From NCBI GenBank assembly GCA_963677165.2, contig CAXXSX010000002.1, positions 1,488,001 through 1,552,000 of the forward strand: a stretch of DNA of 64,000 nt, written 5' to 3'. The notes under the pieces are model-generated. The model saw nothing but the letters and a program-made list of their open reading frames with translations, had not been told where the DNA came from and did no database searches. This stretch comes from JAFGXT01 sp963677165. Its GTDB lineage: Bacteria; Verrucomicrobiota; Lentisphaeria; Victivallales; SZUA-371. Shown one piece after another: positions 55,862-63,921 of the stretch. Every line of letters starts with the position of its first letter. Positions within the stretch are counted from its first letter, which is position 1. The position numbers and the translations under genes are program-made.

Positions 55862-56116
55862 TTTTCCCCCGTGTTGTAGGAAGTAATTGTACGACGACTA
55901 TAAATAAATACTGCATCCCCGTCTTTATTGTAATATTATTTTTATGAAAATACTATAGCTGTTTTTGTAAAAATATAGTTATTTTATAATAACGACTGCA
56001 GGTAAGTTTAAAACATGGGCTTGGTCAATCATGTTTTATTCATTGAGCCAATGGCAAAAGTCTGACTTTGCGCTGGATTTTTGCAATTAGCTCCATTGAT
56101 TTATATTTTACGATTA

Positions 56117-56800
56117 TCAATCGTCCATCATATTCTGCATTACAGCAATTACAATGTCATCAAGTCCATGGCCGTTTTCGTTTTCGAGAATTTTGTTGCC
56201 GTCTCCGATTTCGCCTTGAACATGTCCATCGCCCAACAGAAAACTAATATATCCCTTGTGGTTCATTTTGGCGTTTTTAAAACCATCGCAAGCAACAACA
56301 TAATCTGGTTTGACATTTCGTTCGGTCAGAATCAATGAATCATCCTCGTCTTCATACAGCCTGTCAGTTTTGGCGCTGGCAAGCTGGCCGTAATCGTTAA
56401 GGTACAGATAACTGTGGTCCTTTCCGGCCTGATGAGTTGTGGATGGACAGATATACACGTTGGAATCTGACAGATATTCTTCGCGAACCAGAATATTGCA
56501 GCCGGATAATTGTTCACTGCCATCAATCGATGTGCCGTTATATCCCTCAAAACGCGGCATTAATGGATTTCCCTGGTAGTTAATGTCATAAGGATAAAAA
56601 TTCACGTAGTCTATGGTATAGGTTTTCAGAGCCAGACCGAGTTGTTTCAGATTAGAAATACAATTGGAACGCCTGGCTTTTTCTCTGGCAGAACTAAGGG
56701 CTGGAAGGAGCATTCCTGCAAGAATCGCAATAATCGCGATGACAACAAGGAGTTCTATGAGCGTGAAACTCATACTGACATTTTCACGTTTTGATGACAT
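56117..56800 (-). CDS. Pseudopilin-like H-X9-DG protein (solitary)
   Basis: A 227-residue protein with MSSKRENVSMSFTLIELLVV and the hydrophobic AIIAILAGMLLPALSSAREK helix. Residue -1 is Ser. The C-terminus has NHKGYISFLLGDGHVQG, an exact H-X9-DG, followed by an acidic tail. AGAGG precedes the ATG. Unlike the other pseudopilins it has no adjacent regulator or glycosidase gene. It lies between the large lipoprotein and repeat-rich DNA. Confidence 0.85.
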   Translation of the reverse strand: MSSKRENVSMSFTLIELLVVIAIIAILAGMLLPALSSAREKARRSNCISNLKQLGLALKTYTIDYVNFYPYDINYQGNPLMPRFEGYNGTSIDGSEQLSGCNILVREEYLSDSNVYICPSTTHQAGKDHSYLYLNDYGQLASAKTDRLYEDEDDSLILTERNVKPDYVVACDGFKNAKMNHKGYISFLLGDGHVQGEIGDGNKILENENGHGLDDIVIAVMQNMMDD

Positions 56801-57059
56801 GCAGTACCTCTTAATGCTATAAATTCAAACTGTAAAACATAAGGATTATACATTGTTAAAAGAATATTTGCAACATATCTACGCTATAAATGATTTGTCC
56901 TGTTGTTTTCTCTCGGAAACTATATTGAAAAACAACTATATTATGATAGTGTTAACGAAATATTGAACCAAAAATGAGAAAATAACATTGGTAACTGAAA
57001 ACGATAAATATAGCCTGAGAATATTATTAAAATATGTCATCGTTTTTTTGGGATCCATA

Positions 57060-57263
57060 TGATATCAGCAAAATTGCTATTTGCGTTCGGAGATCGCAAG
57101 CTACCCTTTAAGTCGCTCCGCGATTTATGGCGGACACCGCGGGCCGGGTCCAGCGCGGAATAGCGAAATCCTCTAGGTAGGGACGGTTCTCCGTAACCGT
57201 CCGCTATTTTGTGCCTGAGCATAAATTCCGGAAGAAAGCGCGCTGCGGAGAGCACGCCCTACC
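57060..57263. repeat. 204-bp compound repeat (R2 + R1), copy 1
   Basis: TGATATCAGCAAAATTGCT starts R2 (57060-57175); core R1 lies at 57176-57263. Its hairpin near 57080-57099 (TTGCG...CGCAAG) is less perfect than in copy 2. It matches 57454-57659 with scattered changes, at an offset of 394-395 bp. Confidence 0.85.
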
Positions 57264-57320
57264 CAAATTCGTTTATTTCACAAGACTCATTCTAGAATTA
57301 ATGCGGGTTTCCTGAGTAGC

Positions 57321-57340
57321 TTGCGTTGTCCCCAACGCAA
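57321..57340. repeat. Inverted R2-type hairpin
   Basis: TTGCGTTG-TCCC-CAACGCAA is a perfect 8-bp stem. Its reverse complement reads TTGCGTTG-GGGA-CAACGCAA followed by GCTACTC, matching the ATGCGCTG-GGGA-CAGCGCAT-GCTACCC hairpin of R2 copy 2 but with compensating stem changes. Confidence 0.6.
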
Positions 57341-57453
57341 AAAGCACGTCTACCGCAAACGTCGTAGACACGTTTCCCCTCAAAAGACACAAACATCTTA
57401 ATACATTATATCTACAGTTATTCGTGACTTTAAAGGGTATCTATTAATCCAAG

Positions 57454-57659
57454 TGATATCAGCAAAATTGCTTTATGCGCTGGGGACAGCGCATGCTACC
57501 CTTTAAGTCGCTCCGCGATTTATGGCGGACACCGCGGGCCGGGTTCAGCGCGGAATAGCGAAATCCCCAAGGTAGGGACGGTTCTCCGTAACCGTCCGCT
57601 ATTTTGTGCCTGAGCATAAAATCCCGGAAGAAGGCGCGCTGTGGAGAGCACGCCCTACC
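57454..57659. repeat. 206-bp compound repeat (R2 + R1), copy 2
   Basis: R2 occupies 57454-57570, including a perfect hairpin ATGCGCTG-GGGA-CAGCGCAT at 57475-57494; core R1 occupies 57571-57659. The right end abuts the stop codon of the STAS-like gene at 57655. Confidence 0.85.
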
Positions 57660-57996
57660 CACGTAATATCTTTACATTGGCATGGCAGAGCAGATTTTGG
57701 TGCCATTGACGGCAGAGACTTATGATTTTATCGGACGATGCTATTTTGATCAGTTCCAGATTGGGATTGGTTTGTAAGGCTGAATTATCCATTACGGATA
57801 AATAGAATATCTGCGAATGGGTAAGTGTACTATCGGTGATCTCGGAAAAGTCGAAAGTCTGACGATTGAGTTGCTTTATAAATTCCTCGTTGTAGTAAAT
57901 TTGACCCTGTACCCGTTCCAAATCCTCAGCGGTTAATACTCCATCCATTTTTACTTCTACTTCCCCTTCTCGTACTACGATTTCCCTGATTGCCAT
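57655..57996 (-). CDS. Small STAS/SpoIIAA-like protein
   Basis: A 113-residue protein. The ATG at 57996 has AGGGGG a few bases upstream; a longer start at 58110 would add an implausible Trp-rich leader. The layout, MDGVLTAEDLERVQGQIYYN, then RQTFDFSEITDSTLT and LELIKIASSDKIISLCRQW, recalls single-domain STAS/SpoIIAA-like proteins ('dG.lt..d', 'DfseVt', 'kiAivas'). Its stop TAG is supplied by the first bases of repeat R1 (GTGGGTAGGGCG), so the C-terminus may have been trimmed. No partner gene is adjacent. Confidence 0.55.
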   Translation of the reverse strand: MAIREIVVREGEVEVKMDGVLTAEDLERVQGQIYYNEEFIKQLNRQTFDFSEITDSTLTHSQIFYLSVMDNSALQTNPNLELIKIASSDKIISLCRQWHQNLLCHANVKILRG

Positions 57997-58016
57997 GACA
58001 ACCCCCTTTGTGAGTT

Positions 58017-58044
58017 GCCGCCCTCGAAAAAAAAGAAGGGCGGC
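58017..58044 (-). promoter_or_regulatory. GC-rich hairpin in the leader of the STAS-like gene
   Basis: GCCGCCCT (58017-58024) pairs perfectly with AGGGCGGC (58037-58044) around a 12-base loop holding eight A residues (U on the transcript). It lies 21 bp upstream of the start and could affect translation or mRNA stability. Confidence 0.4.
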
Positions 58045-58191
58045 GTTGTACTTGCCGTAAAACCAGGTCCACCACAGACCCACATATAACAACAAGCAAA
58101 CACCGCCCAAGTATACACAAGGGTGTTGTTTTCCTGTCCGTGTTATATGTAATGAAAAATGGTGGTTTGGTTTTACACGAACGAAAATAAA

Positions 58192-58212
58192 TTCACGTGG
58201 ACATCACGTGAA
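58192..58212. promoter_or_regulatory. Operator-like palindrome TTCACGTG-N5-CACGTGAA
   Basis: A perfect 8-bp inverted repeat about 200 bp upstream of the STAS-like gene. Its length and spacing suit a dimeric repressor, but no regulator gene is adjacent. Confidence 0.4.
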
Positions 58213-58344
58213 AACTATGATTGTAATTTTTAATCTATCTGAATAAAATGTCTCCAATGAGTTATATTTATTACTATAATCTCTTCTCTAACCATTTTCA
58301 ACGAGGGAAAGTGAGTTGGTCTTTCAGGGGGGAATAAAATGTAT

Positions 58345-58398
58345 CCATGTACAGGAACGACCCCGAGTTTGCCATGTACAGGAACGACCCCGAGTTTG
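58345..58398. repeat. 27-bp tandem duplication
   Basis: CCATGTACAGGAACGACCCCGAGTTTG would be 27 bp; it occurs twice head-to-tail (58345-58371, 58372-58398) without mismatches, which points to a recent duplication. Confidence 0.85.
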
Positions 58399-58522
58399 CC
58401 TACTTTGGAATTGCCTGACGGCTCCGTCAGGGGGCTTGTTCCGGGCTCATACAAAGATTTAAGCTGAACGGCTGTCCGCGCTGTAAATTTTCGGCATCGC
58501 CTCTCGGCTGGATGCGGATAAT

Positions 58523-58554
58523 GGCGTTGATTTTACTTGAATAAAATCAACGCC
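58523..58554 (-). terminator. Perfect 13-bp hairpin after the GH42-like gene
   Basis: GGCGTTGATTTTA (58523-58535) pairs with TAAAATCAACGCC (58542-58554) over a six-base loop, 27 bp beyond the stop of the 1136-residue glycosidase gene. No T run follows on the minus strand, so it may protect the 3' end rather than terminate alone. Confidence 0.5.
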
Positions 58555-58581
58555 GTAAGTACCGCAGAATCGCCGCGCGTA

Positions 58582-61500
58582 TTAATCTACCGGAGTCAAT
58601 TTCAACAGGCGCATTCCCAGAGGAACGTGCAGCACCACTCCTTTTTTAAGTTTCTTTGCCGAGGCGGTGAACTGCTCTTTATCACCAGGACCAATATCTT
58701 CAACTCGGTAGCGTCCCTTCGGAAGACTCATGATATTTACTTTGACATCGCAACCGCCCTTGATCTGGTGGTAAAGCATTAGATAGTGCTCTTTGTTATG
58801 TTTATCATGTTTTGTAAGTGCAAAATAGACGGGCGGTGCTGTTTTGACACTTATGCGGGCACCCGCCCAATTCATGAGGTCTGCAATCGCTTCAGGAGTG
58901 TTTTCCCGTTTGTTTGAATTATATCTATATAGGAACAGGACAACTTCCCCTTTACCGTATTTCCAGCGTACGACAGCCGGTTGCCCGTTTGCAAAACGCG
59001 CCTCAACAATCGCCTTCTTCGGCAGCTTGATTCTGCGATGGCTGAGAGAACCGGTCATTTTAATACTTTTAGCCTGCCTGAATATGCTGTTTTTCACGGG
59101 AACGGCATTGTAATGATGCTTCCCATTTGCATTTGATGAGATACCACCTATGTCGCTCCAGCCAAGTTTCTTGAGAAGAACAAACTGTTCTTTTGACTTT
59201 CCGTATGTATAGCGTGCGGAGTCGGGAGATACAAACACGACTTTCCCGCCGTTCCTGACATAGCGCAGCACTTTATTCTGCATACGGGGCGAAAAGTCCG
59301 AATCGTAATCGAATGTTCCGGTGGTTTCCGGAATCCATATGATTTTTTGAGCGCTGAACGCACTATCCGGAGAATATTTTTTGAGTAGATGATGGGGATA
59401 CCGGGGCCAGAGAAACTGGCTGATTCCGGAGCCGCCGCTGCTGCCGCCGTTCGTTCCGGCTGAAATGACACCGTTTTCCCATGGTATGATATCGCTGAAA
59501 ACAAAACCTTTGCGCAGTGTCTTGATCCATGCCGTTTGCCGGTCAAGTCCCGCATTGATAACCTTCTGCCGTGCTTCCACACGTTTTTTCCGTTTCGCCG
59601 GACTGAGCCATCGTTCATTTACTTTTGAGTAATTGACTCCCGGAGAACGCGGCCCCGGATAGAGCATAGCGAAGTTCAGGTCCTTTCCTCCGGCAACCAT
59701 ATGCGAAGCGAGAATGCGGTCGCTCCCGCGTTCAACCATGTCAATACGCCAGATATGACCACGTTCGCAGCCGGGGACATGGCCCGTGTACTCGTTGAGG
59801 AATGCATAGTTCAAGTAATACGGCGGTAAACTCTGATTGCGAATATTGTCGGCGTAAACAGATCCTTCCCGTCCGATCGTAACAAAACTTCCAAGAGAAA
59901 GCAAGTCCTCAAGATAATATTCGATATTGACGGTCGGATAAGCGTAGAAAGCGATAGCGCGTGTCTCCCCGAGTTTTCTGGTGAACCGTGCGATCAGGTC
60001 GTTCTGCACATGTTTAACGAACCATGCTTTGAATTCTATCAGGTCTTTACACGACTCGGGGGCATTTCTGCTGTTTTTGCCCGTGTATTTGGTCAATGCT
60101 TCAAGTGGCGGCATCGGTATGCCGACGTCTTCCCACGAATTGATTTTGCAGCCGTAACGTTTTGTCAGTTCGTCAACGTTGTGAATTCTCTTTTGTTCGC
60201 GCAGGAAGGTTACAAACTCTTTCGCTACCATAGGAGAAAAATCGGAACGTACCGGGTCGCCATAAAACCTGTCACTCCACAATACCCAGCCTTTGAATTG
60301 CGGATCATTTTTATAACGGTCATAAAAATGGCGAATGATTTTCCGGATATAAACCGGAGTCATAGCCGGTGTCTGATAATACTGTCTGGGCCGGTTTTTA
60401 CGGGTCCATGAAAGGCCCATGTAATTTTCCTGCGGGTTCATCGGAGTCCAGAGAGGCCTGTGCGAATCGAACGGATGCGGTAAATTGAACATATACGGCA
60501 GCCCGGCCTCCCGCAGCATTTTCGTTCGTAAATCGATTGATCTGGAATCGAAAAATCCCGGCAGCGGTTCAATTTCCCTGAACGGCATTGTAAGACGGAT
60601 TATTCCCCCCTGGCACTTTTGCCATGCCTGAATCGCTTCTTTATAAAATTCCGGAAACGACAGTGTTGCCGGAATATGATAGGTTCCGAACATATCCGCG
60701 AGATCACAGATATTGAGGACCACTTTACCGTTACCAAACAAGTCTGTGACCTCCGGCTGCCTGATTTTCAGTTTTTCCGGTTTATATGTCTTGCGAACTC
60801 CAACTCTCAAAGGTTCCCTGTCAATGGTTTTTCCGTCGGCAAGGAGAGACGCCGTCACTTCGTAAGCAGCGCCGTCTTCCGGCAGCTTGAGATCAATAAC
60901 CTGTGCCCCGGACGCATCCGGCTTCCATGGTTTATTTATGACTTTATCAGGTCTGCCCCGTTTGGCCAGGCTCAGGTCGTCGATGGTTACTTTCAGCGTG
61001 CCATTTTTTATTTTTTCCCGGGAAAACACCTTCAGTTTTGTATTTGAAAGGTCAGGATAGATGTTATCCGCATGTCCCGTATCCAAGGCGAGAAGGCCAT
61101 ATGGATTTTTCCCAAACCTGCTTGCTGCAGTAGAGGGAACATGAACTTTCCCGTCCCGGATCACGGCAATAGCAAATTCATTACGTTCCAGCAGCTTTCC
61201 GGCTCTATCTCTGTATTTGACCGTAAGGTAATAAGTGCCATTGCCGGACAGAGGAATCAGGAACCCCTCTTCTTTTGTTCTTTTAAGATTGGAAGGATCC
61301 CATTCTCCTTCCCATTTTCCCGATGCATATGGAGCTCCCTGCCAGTGGTCTGAAAGACGCCACTGCACGGTATAATATTTCTTTTTTGCCGGAAGCAGCC
61401 AGTCCAGCCGGAATTTCAATTCATCAGGTCCGAACGGACGCAGTCCGCGCATTTCCGATTTGAAATCAGGAAGACGTGTCAGTTCCCACCTGCGGTGTTT

Positions 61501-61992
61501 CAGATATTCAATATTTGAAGCGCGGATATTCCCAATACGGATGGGATTTTTATCTCGTGGCGTAATTCTCAGTCCGGTAAGACGTGCCGGAAGGGCCTCG
61601 CCGCGCGGATGAGGAAATTCCGGACGCATTGAATTCAGCTCTTTACGTTCTCCGCCGATATAGTCCGAAACGGCTTCGGACCAGACATATCCACGAATAA
61701 GTTCAATTGGGAATTCCCGTTCTTTGCCATCGTTTCCGGTAATGAGTACACTCATTTTCAGAGGTTTTCCAAGGACATCCGCATGAATGCGGAGAGCTGT
61801 AGGCGCAAGGACAATTTTTTCTTCCGGACGCAAAAGAACCGAACCTTTATGTCCAGCCGAAAACTCGATTTTCAACAGCTTGTTTTTTTTATCTTCCGTC
61901 AGCCTGACTTTTCCCGTCTCAGCTTTCCATGATGCCGCATTTACACACAACACCATAAATACAAGAATGATCATCAGCAAAAATTTCTTCAT
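58582..61992 (-). CDS. Large secreted GH42-like (clan GH-A) glycosidase-like protein
   Basis: An 1136-residue protein with a signal peptide (FLLMIILVFMVLCVNAAS). N-terminal beta domains (to about 430) precede a TIM-barrel part: IIRLTMPFREIEPLPGFFDS, then the short FKGWVLWSDRFYGDP (acid/base region), EFVTFLREQKRIHNVDELTKRYG-type text as in GH42 enzymes, and FLNEYTG later. A GATase-like trimerisation domain (VLRYVRNGGKVVFVSPDSAR) and a C-terminal sandwich follow. It lies after the GntR/LacI regulator in cassette D. Activity on extracellular beta-galactoside-like glycans is inferred; the exact family is uncertain. Confidence 0.65.
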   Translation of the reverse strand: MKKFLLMIILVFMVLCVNAASWKAETGKVRLTEDKKNKLLKIEFSAGHKGSVLLRPEEKIVLAPTALRIHADVLGKPLKMSVLITGNDGKEREFPIELIRGYVWSEAVSDYIGGERKELNSMRPEFPHPRGEALPARLTGLRITPRDKNPIRIGNIRASNIEYLKHRRWELTRLPDFKSEMRGLRPFGPDELKFRLDWLLPAKKKYYTVQWRLSDHWQGAPYASGKWEGEWDPSNLKRTKEEGFLIPLSGNGTYYLTVKYRDRAGKLLERNEFAIAVIRDGKVHVPSTAASRFGKNPYGLLALDTGHADNIYPDLSNTKLKVFSREKIKNGTLKVTIDDLSLAKRGRPDKVINKPWKPDASGAQVIDLKLPEDGAAYEVTASLLADGKTIDREPLRVGVRKTYKPEKLKIRQPEVTDLFGNGKVVLNICDLADMFGTYHIPATLSFPEFYKEAIQAWQKCQGGIIRLTMPFREIEPLPGFFDSRSIDLRTKMLREAGLPYMFNLPHPFDSHRPLWTPMNPQENYMGLSWTRKNRPRQYYQTPAMTPVYIRKIIRHFYDRYKNDPQFKGWVLWSDRFYGDPVRSDFSPMVAKEFVTFLREQKRIHNVDELTKRYGCKINSWEDVGIPMPPLEALTKYTGKNSRNAPESCKDLIEFKAWFVKHVQNDLIARFTRKLGETRAIAFYAYPTVNIEYYLEDLLSLGSFVTIGREGSVYADNIRNQSLPPYYLNYAFLNEYTGHVPGCERGHIWRIDMVERGSDRILASHMVAGGKDLNFAMLYPGPRSPGVNYSKVNERWLSPAKRKKRVEARQKVINAGLDRQTAWIKTLRKGFVFSDIIPWENGVISAGTNGGSSGGSGISQFLWPRYPHHLLKKYSPDSAFSAQKIIWIPETTGTFDYDSDFSPRMQNKVLRYVRNGGKVVFVSPDSARYTYGKSKEQFVLLKKLGWSDIGGISSNANGKHHYNAVPVKNSIFRQAKSIKMTGSLSHRRIKLPKKAIVEARFANGQPAVVRWKYGKGEVVLFLYRYNSNKRENTPEAIADLMNWAGARISVKTAPPVYFALTKHDKHNKEHYLMLYHQIKGGCDVKVNIMSLPKGRYRVEDIGPGDKEQFTASAKKLKKGVVLHVPLGMRLLKLTPVD

Positions 61993-62068
61993 ATCCCTGG
62001 AATCCTTATTGTTGTTTTTTATCTTACTTCGTGAAGCAAACCGGTTCTTCTGGTTCGGAAATTATCGT

Positions 62069-63112
62069 TCAGAACCATTTAATGATTTTTTCTTTTACCG
62101 GCATTCCTTTGGTCTGAATGCTCTTAATCAGCATTTTTGCCGCAGCGCGCCCTGCCTTTGAAGCAGTTGGATAATAGCTGTTGTCTATTGTATGGATATT
62201 CAGCTCGGTAATCTGGGTACAATATTTATGAGCCCGGTCATCGCCGTCGAAAAGCACAGTCAAATCCGCTAATTTCGGTTTCTTTTTCAAAAAATCAATT
62301 ACCTTGTCATAGGCTGTTCCATCAGCAACGATTCCATCAATTTTTTGTTCACCGGAAAAACATTTTTTGAGCTTCACGCCGATATCTTTACCGGTTTCGA
62401 TAAAATGTTCTGGCGGAAACTCAATATTGTTTTCTTCCAGGTTCTTTTTGAAACATTCAAACCTTTTTCCATATCTGCCGCAGTAAATTGGTTTATAAAG
62501 GTTTCGTTCCAGAAAAAAATCTGCCCACACGATTCCCTTTTGAGCAAAATCAAATCCCAGGTAATTACTGTCCGGAGCTTTGAAATTGCTGTCAAATGGG
62601 GAATTGACTGTTACAATTGGAAGTCTTTCTTTGATCAATTGATTGATCAAAGGAATATCTTCGCTTGGCGGTATCATCCAGAAAAGTACATCTATTCCCA
62701 TGCTTTTGAACTCTTGTGCATTCATTTTGCCGGAGTATGTCGGCAGGCAGATCAGTTCAAACTGACAGAGAATATCGTCCATGCCGGATATAAAGCCGCT
62801 CAGTATTCTCGCGGTAAACTTATCAAAGAAAATCGACTGACGATCTCCGCCGATGACCCCAATAATATAAGGTATGTTCTTGGAGCGTTCGGGATTGGTA
62901 AAAAGGCCGCGTCGTTTAGCAATGCGCATGACATATCCCTGGGCTATTAATTCTTTGATCGCACGCCTTATGGTATCTCTGCTGACAGAGAATTTGCGGG
63001 CCAGTTCCATTTCTCCGGGAAGCAGTTCGGGTTCGATTCCGGCCTTGTCCACGCATCGCTGCAGGAATCTTTTTATCGGAAGTGTTAATAGCATATCATC
63101 ATTTTTCGGCAT
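62069..63112 (-). CDS. GntR-type HTH / LacI-type sensor hybrid regulator
   Basis: A 347-residue regulator. The ATG at 63112 is favoured because AAAGGAG lies upstream; ATGs at 63133 and 63172 lack sites and the latter touches the upstream gene. LLPGEMELARKFSVSRDTIR is the GntR recognition helix, with MRIAKRRGLFTNP as the wing. The sensor domain carries YIIGVIGGDRQSIFFD, LPIVTVNSPFDSNFK and the later LTVLFDGDDRAHKYCTQ. It lies between a pseudopilin and the secreted glycosidase gene, with 57 bp and 76 bp gaps, and probably controls this cassette. Order differs from cassettes A-C, where the regulator comes first. Confidence 0.88.
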   Translation of the reverse strand: MPKNDDMLLTLPIKRFLQRCVDKAGIEPELLPGEMELARKFSVSRDTIRRAIKELIAQGYVMRIAKRRGLFTNPERSKNIPYIIGVIGGDRQSIFFDKFTARILSGFISGMDDILCQFELICLPTYSGKMNAQEFKSMGIDVLFWMIPPSEDIPLINQLIKERLPIVTVNSPFDSNFKAPDSNYLGFDFAQKGIVWADFFLERNLYKPIYCGRYGKRFECFKKNLEENNIEFPPEHFIETGKDIGVKLKKCFSGEQKIDGIVADGTAYDKVIDFLKKKPKLADLTVLFDGDDRAHKYCTQITELNIHTIDNSYYPTASKAGRAAAKMLIKSIQTKGMPVKEKIIKWF

Positions 63113-63168
63113 AAAACTTATGGCTCCTTTCATAATATCGAAGAATTGATCGTGGTTGCTTTTTAATA

Positions 63169-63921
63169 TCAAGGCATACTTACAGTAATAAAATAGTTTT
63201 TCACGACACCGGTAAAGTGCGCCGGTGAAGAGTTCAAAGTTCCTTTATCCTGTGCTTCAACATGCCCGTCTGCAAATCCCAGATTAGCGCGCTTGTTATG
63301 AATCAGGTGTACGCCTCCCTCACCATTTTCATAAGCAAAGTTACATCTGCTCTGTCCCTGGGTCGATGTAATGGCCACGACATCACCGGTAAGCGGTGTG
63401 GCTGCTGGTTTTTTAAATCGGTTGACACGGTAAGTCACAAATATTTTATCACTGCTATAGGCCATAAAATCTCCCAGGGCCGGACGATAATTCTGGGTAT
63501 AGGTGCAAAAGCCGCCATAAGTATTGCGCCATCCGTTTGCCGAACTATTTCCCCACGGAGGAAGATATCCGTACGGCTTGCCGCGATCATATACGTTCGA
63601 CGGACATCTCAATACATATGGTGAGATCAACTTCTCTCCGCTGTAGGTTCTTGACGGAGCCCCCTTGTACAATCCTCCGGTAAGAACCTCCATCCAGAGA
63701 ACACGGGAACTTCCCATTCCAACAGACCACACCATGTATCCATCGTAAGAATTAGAATACATTTGATGAGCGGCCATAATCTGCTTCAACTGACTGGTAC
63801 AGGTAATGGCTCTTGCCCGCTCTCTTGCCTTGTTAAGAGAAGGCAGCAGCATTGATGCGAGAATGGCTATTATGGCGATAACAACCAGTAATTCAATGAG
63901 AGTGAAATTTCTTCTGCGCAT
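63169..63921 (-). CDS. Pseudopilin-like H-X9-DG protein of cassette D
   Basis: A 250-residue protein with a very short leader: MRRRNFTLIELLVVIAIIAI, then LASMLLPSLNKARERARAIT. Residue -1 is Asn. HNKRANLGFADGHVEA is an exact H-X9-DG near the C-terminus. AAGGAG precedes the ATG at 63921. It is the first visible gene of cassette D on the minus strand, followed by the GntR/LacI regulator and the 1136-residue glycosidase. Its central region differs from those of the other pseudopilins. Confidence 0.87.
   Translation of the reverse strand: MRRRNFTLIELLVVIAIIAILASMLLPSLNKARERARAITCTSQLKQIMAAHQMYSNSYDGYMVWSVGMGSSRVLWMEVLTGGLYKGAPSRTYSGEKLISPYVLRCPSNVYDRGKPYGYLPPWGNSSANGWRNTYGGFCTYTQNYRPALGDFMAYSSDKIFVTYRVNRFKKPAATPLTGDVVAITSTQGQSRCNFAYENGEGGVHLIHNKRANLGFADGHVEAQDKGTLNSSPAHFTGVVKNYFITVSMP

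Larger units (their letters stand above)
56801..57654. other. Repeat-rich intergenic region
   Basis: 854 bp with no supported gene. It holds a ~204-bp segment (57060-57263) repeated at 57454-57659, made of R2 (hairpin element) followed by R1 (palindromic element), plus an inverted, diverged R2 hairpin at 57321-57340 and a GTCTAC/GTAGAC pair near 57348-57369. Minus-strand frames across the two copies are near-identical because of the repeat and are not genes. Confidence 0.75.
58045..58581. other. Intergenic, with palindrome, tandem repeat and hairpins
   Basis: No supported gene. It holds TTCACGTG-GACAT-CACGTGAA (58192-58212), a 27-bp unit twice in tandem (58345-58398), CCTGACG-GCTC-CGTCAGG (58414-58431), and a perfect 13-bp stem at 58523-58554. 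Confidence 0.6.

Noticed and set aside
57037..57255. 72-codon minus-strand frame, similar to one at 57459-57662
   Set aside because: Both come from the two copies of the R2+R1 repeat and have no ribosome-binding site.
57655..58110. Longer 151-codon version of the STAS-like gene starting at 58110
   Set aside because: The first 38 residues are Trp/Phe-rich without a ribosome-binding site and cover a perfect RNA hairpin; ATG 57996 has AGGGGG.
58345..58398. Possible CRISPR-like repeat
   Set aside because: Only two 27-bp units with no spacer between them; no cas genes in the window.
58230..58454. 74-codon minus-strand frame with the 9-residue unit KLGVVPVHG twice
   Set aside because: The repeat reflects a 27-bp tandem DNA duplication; no start signal or protein-like composition.
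62345..62950. 201-codon frame on the plus strand
   Set aside because: Fully antisense to the GntR/LacI regulator, no ribosome-binding site, no recognisable motif.
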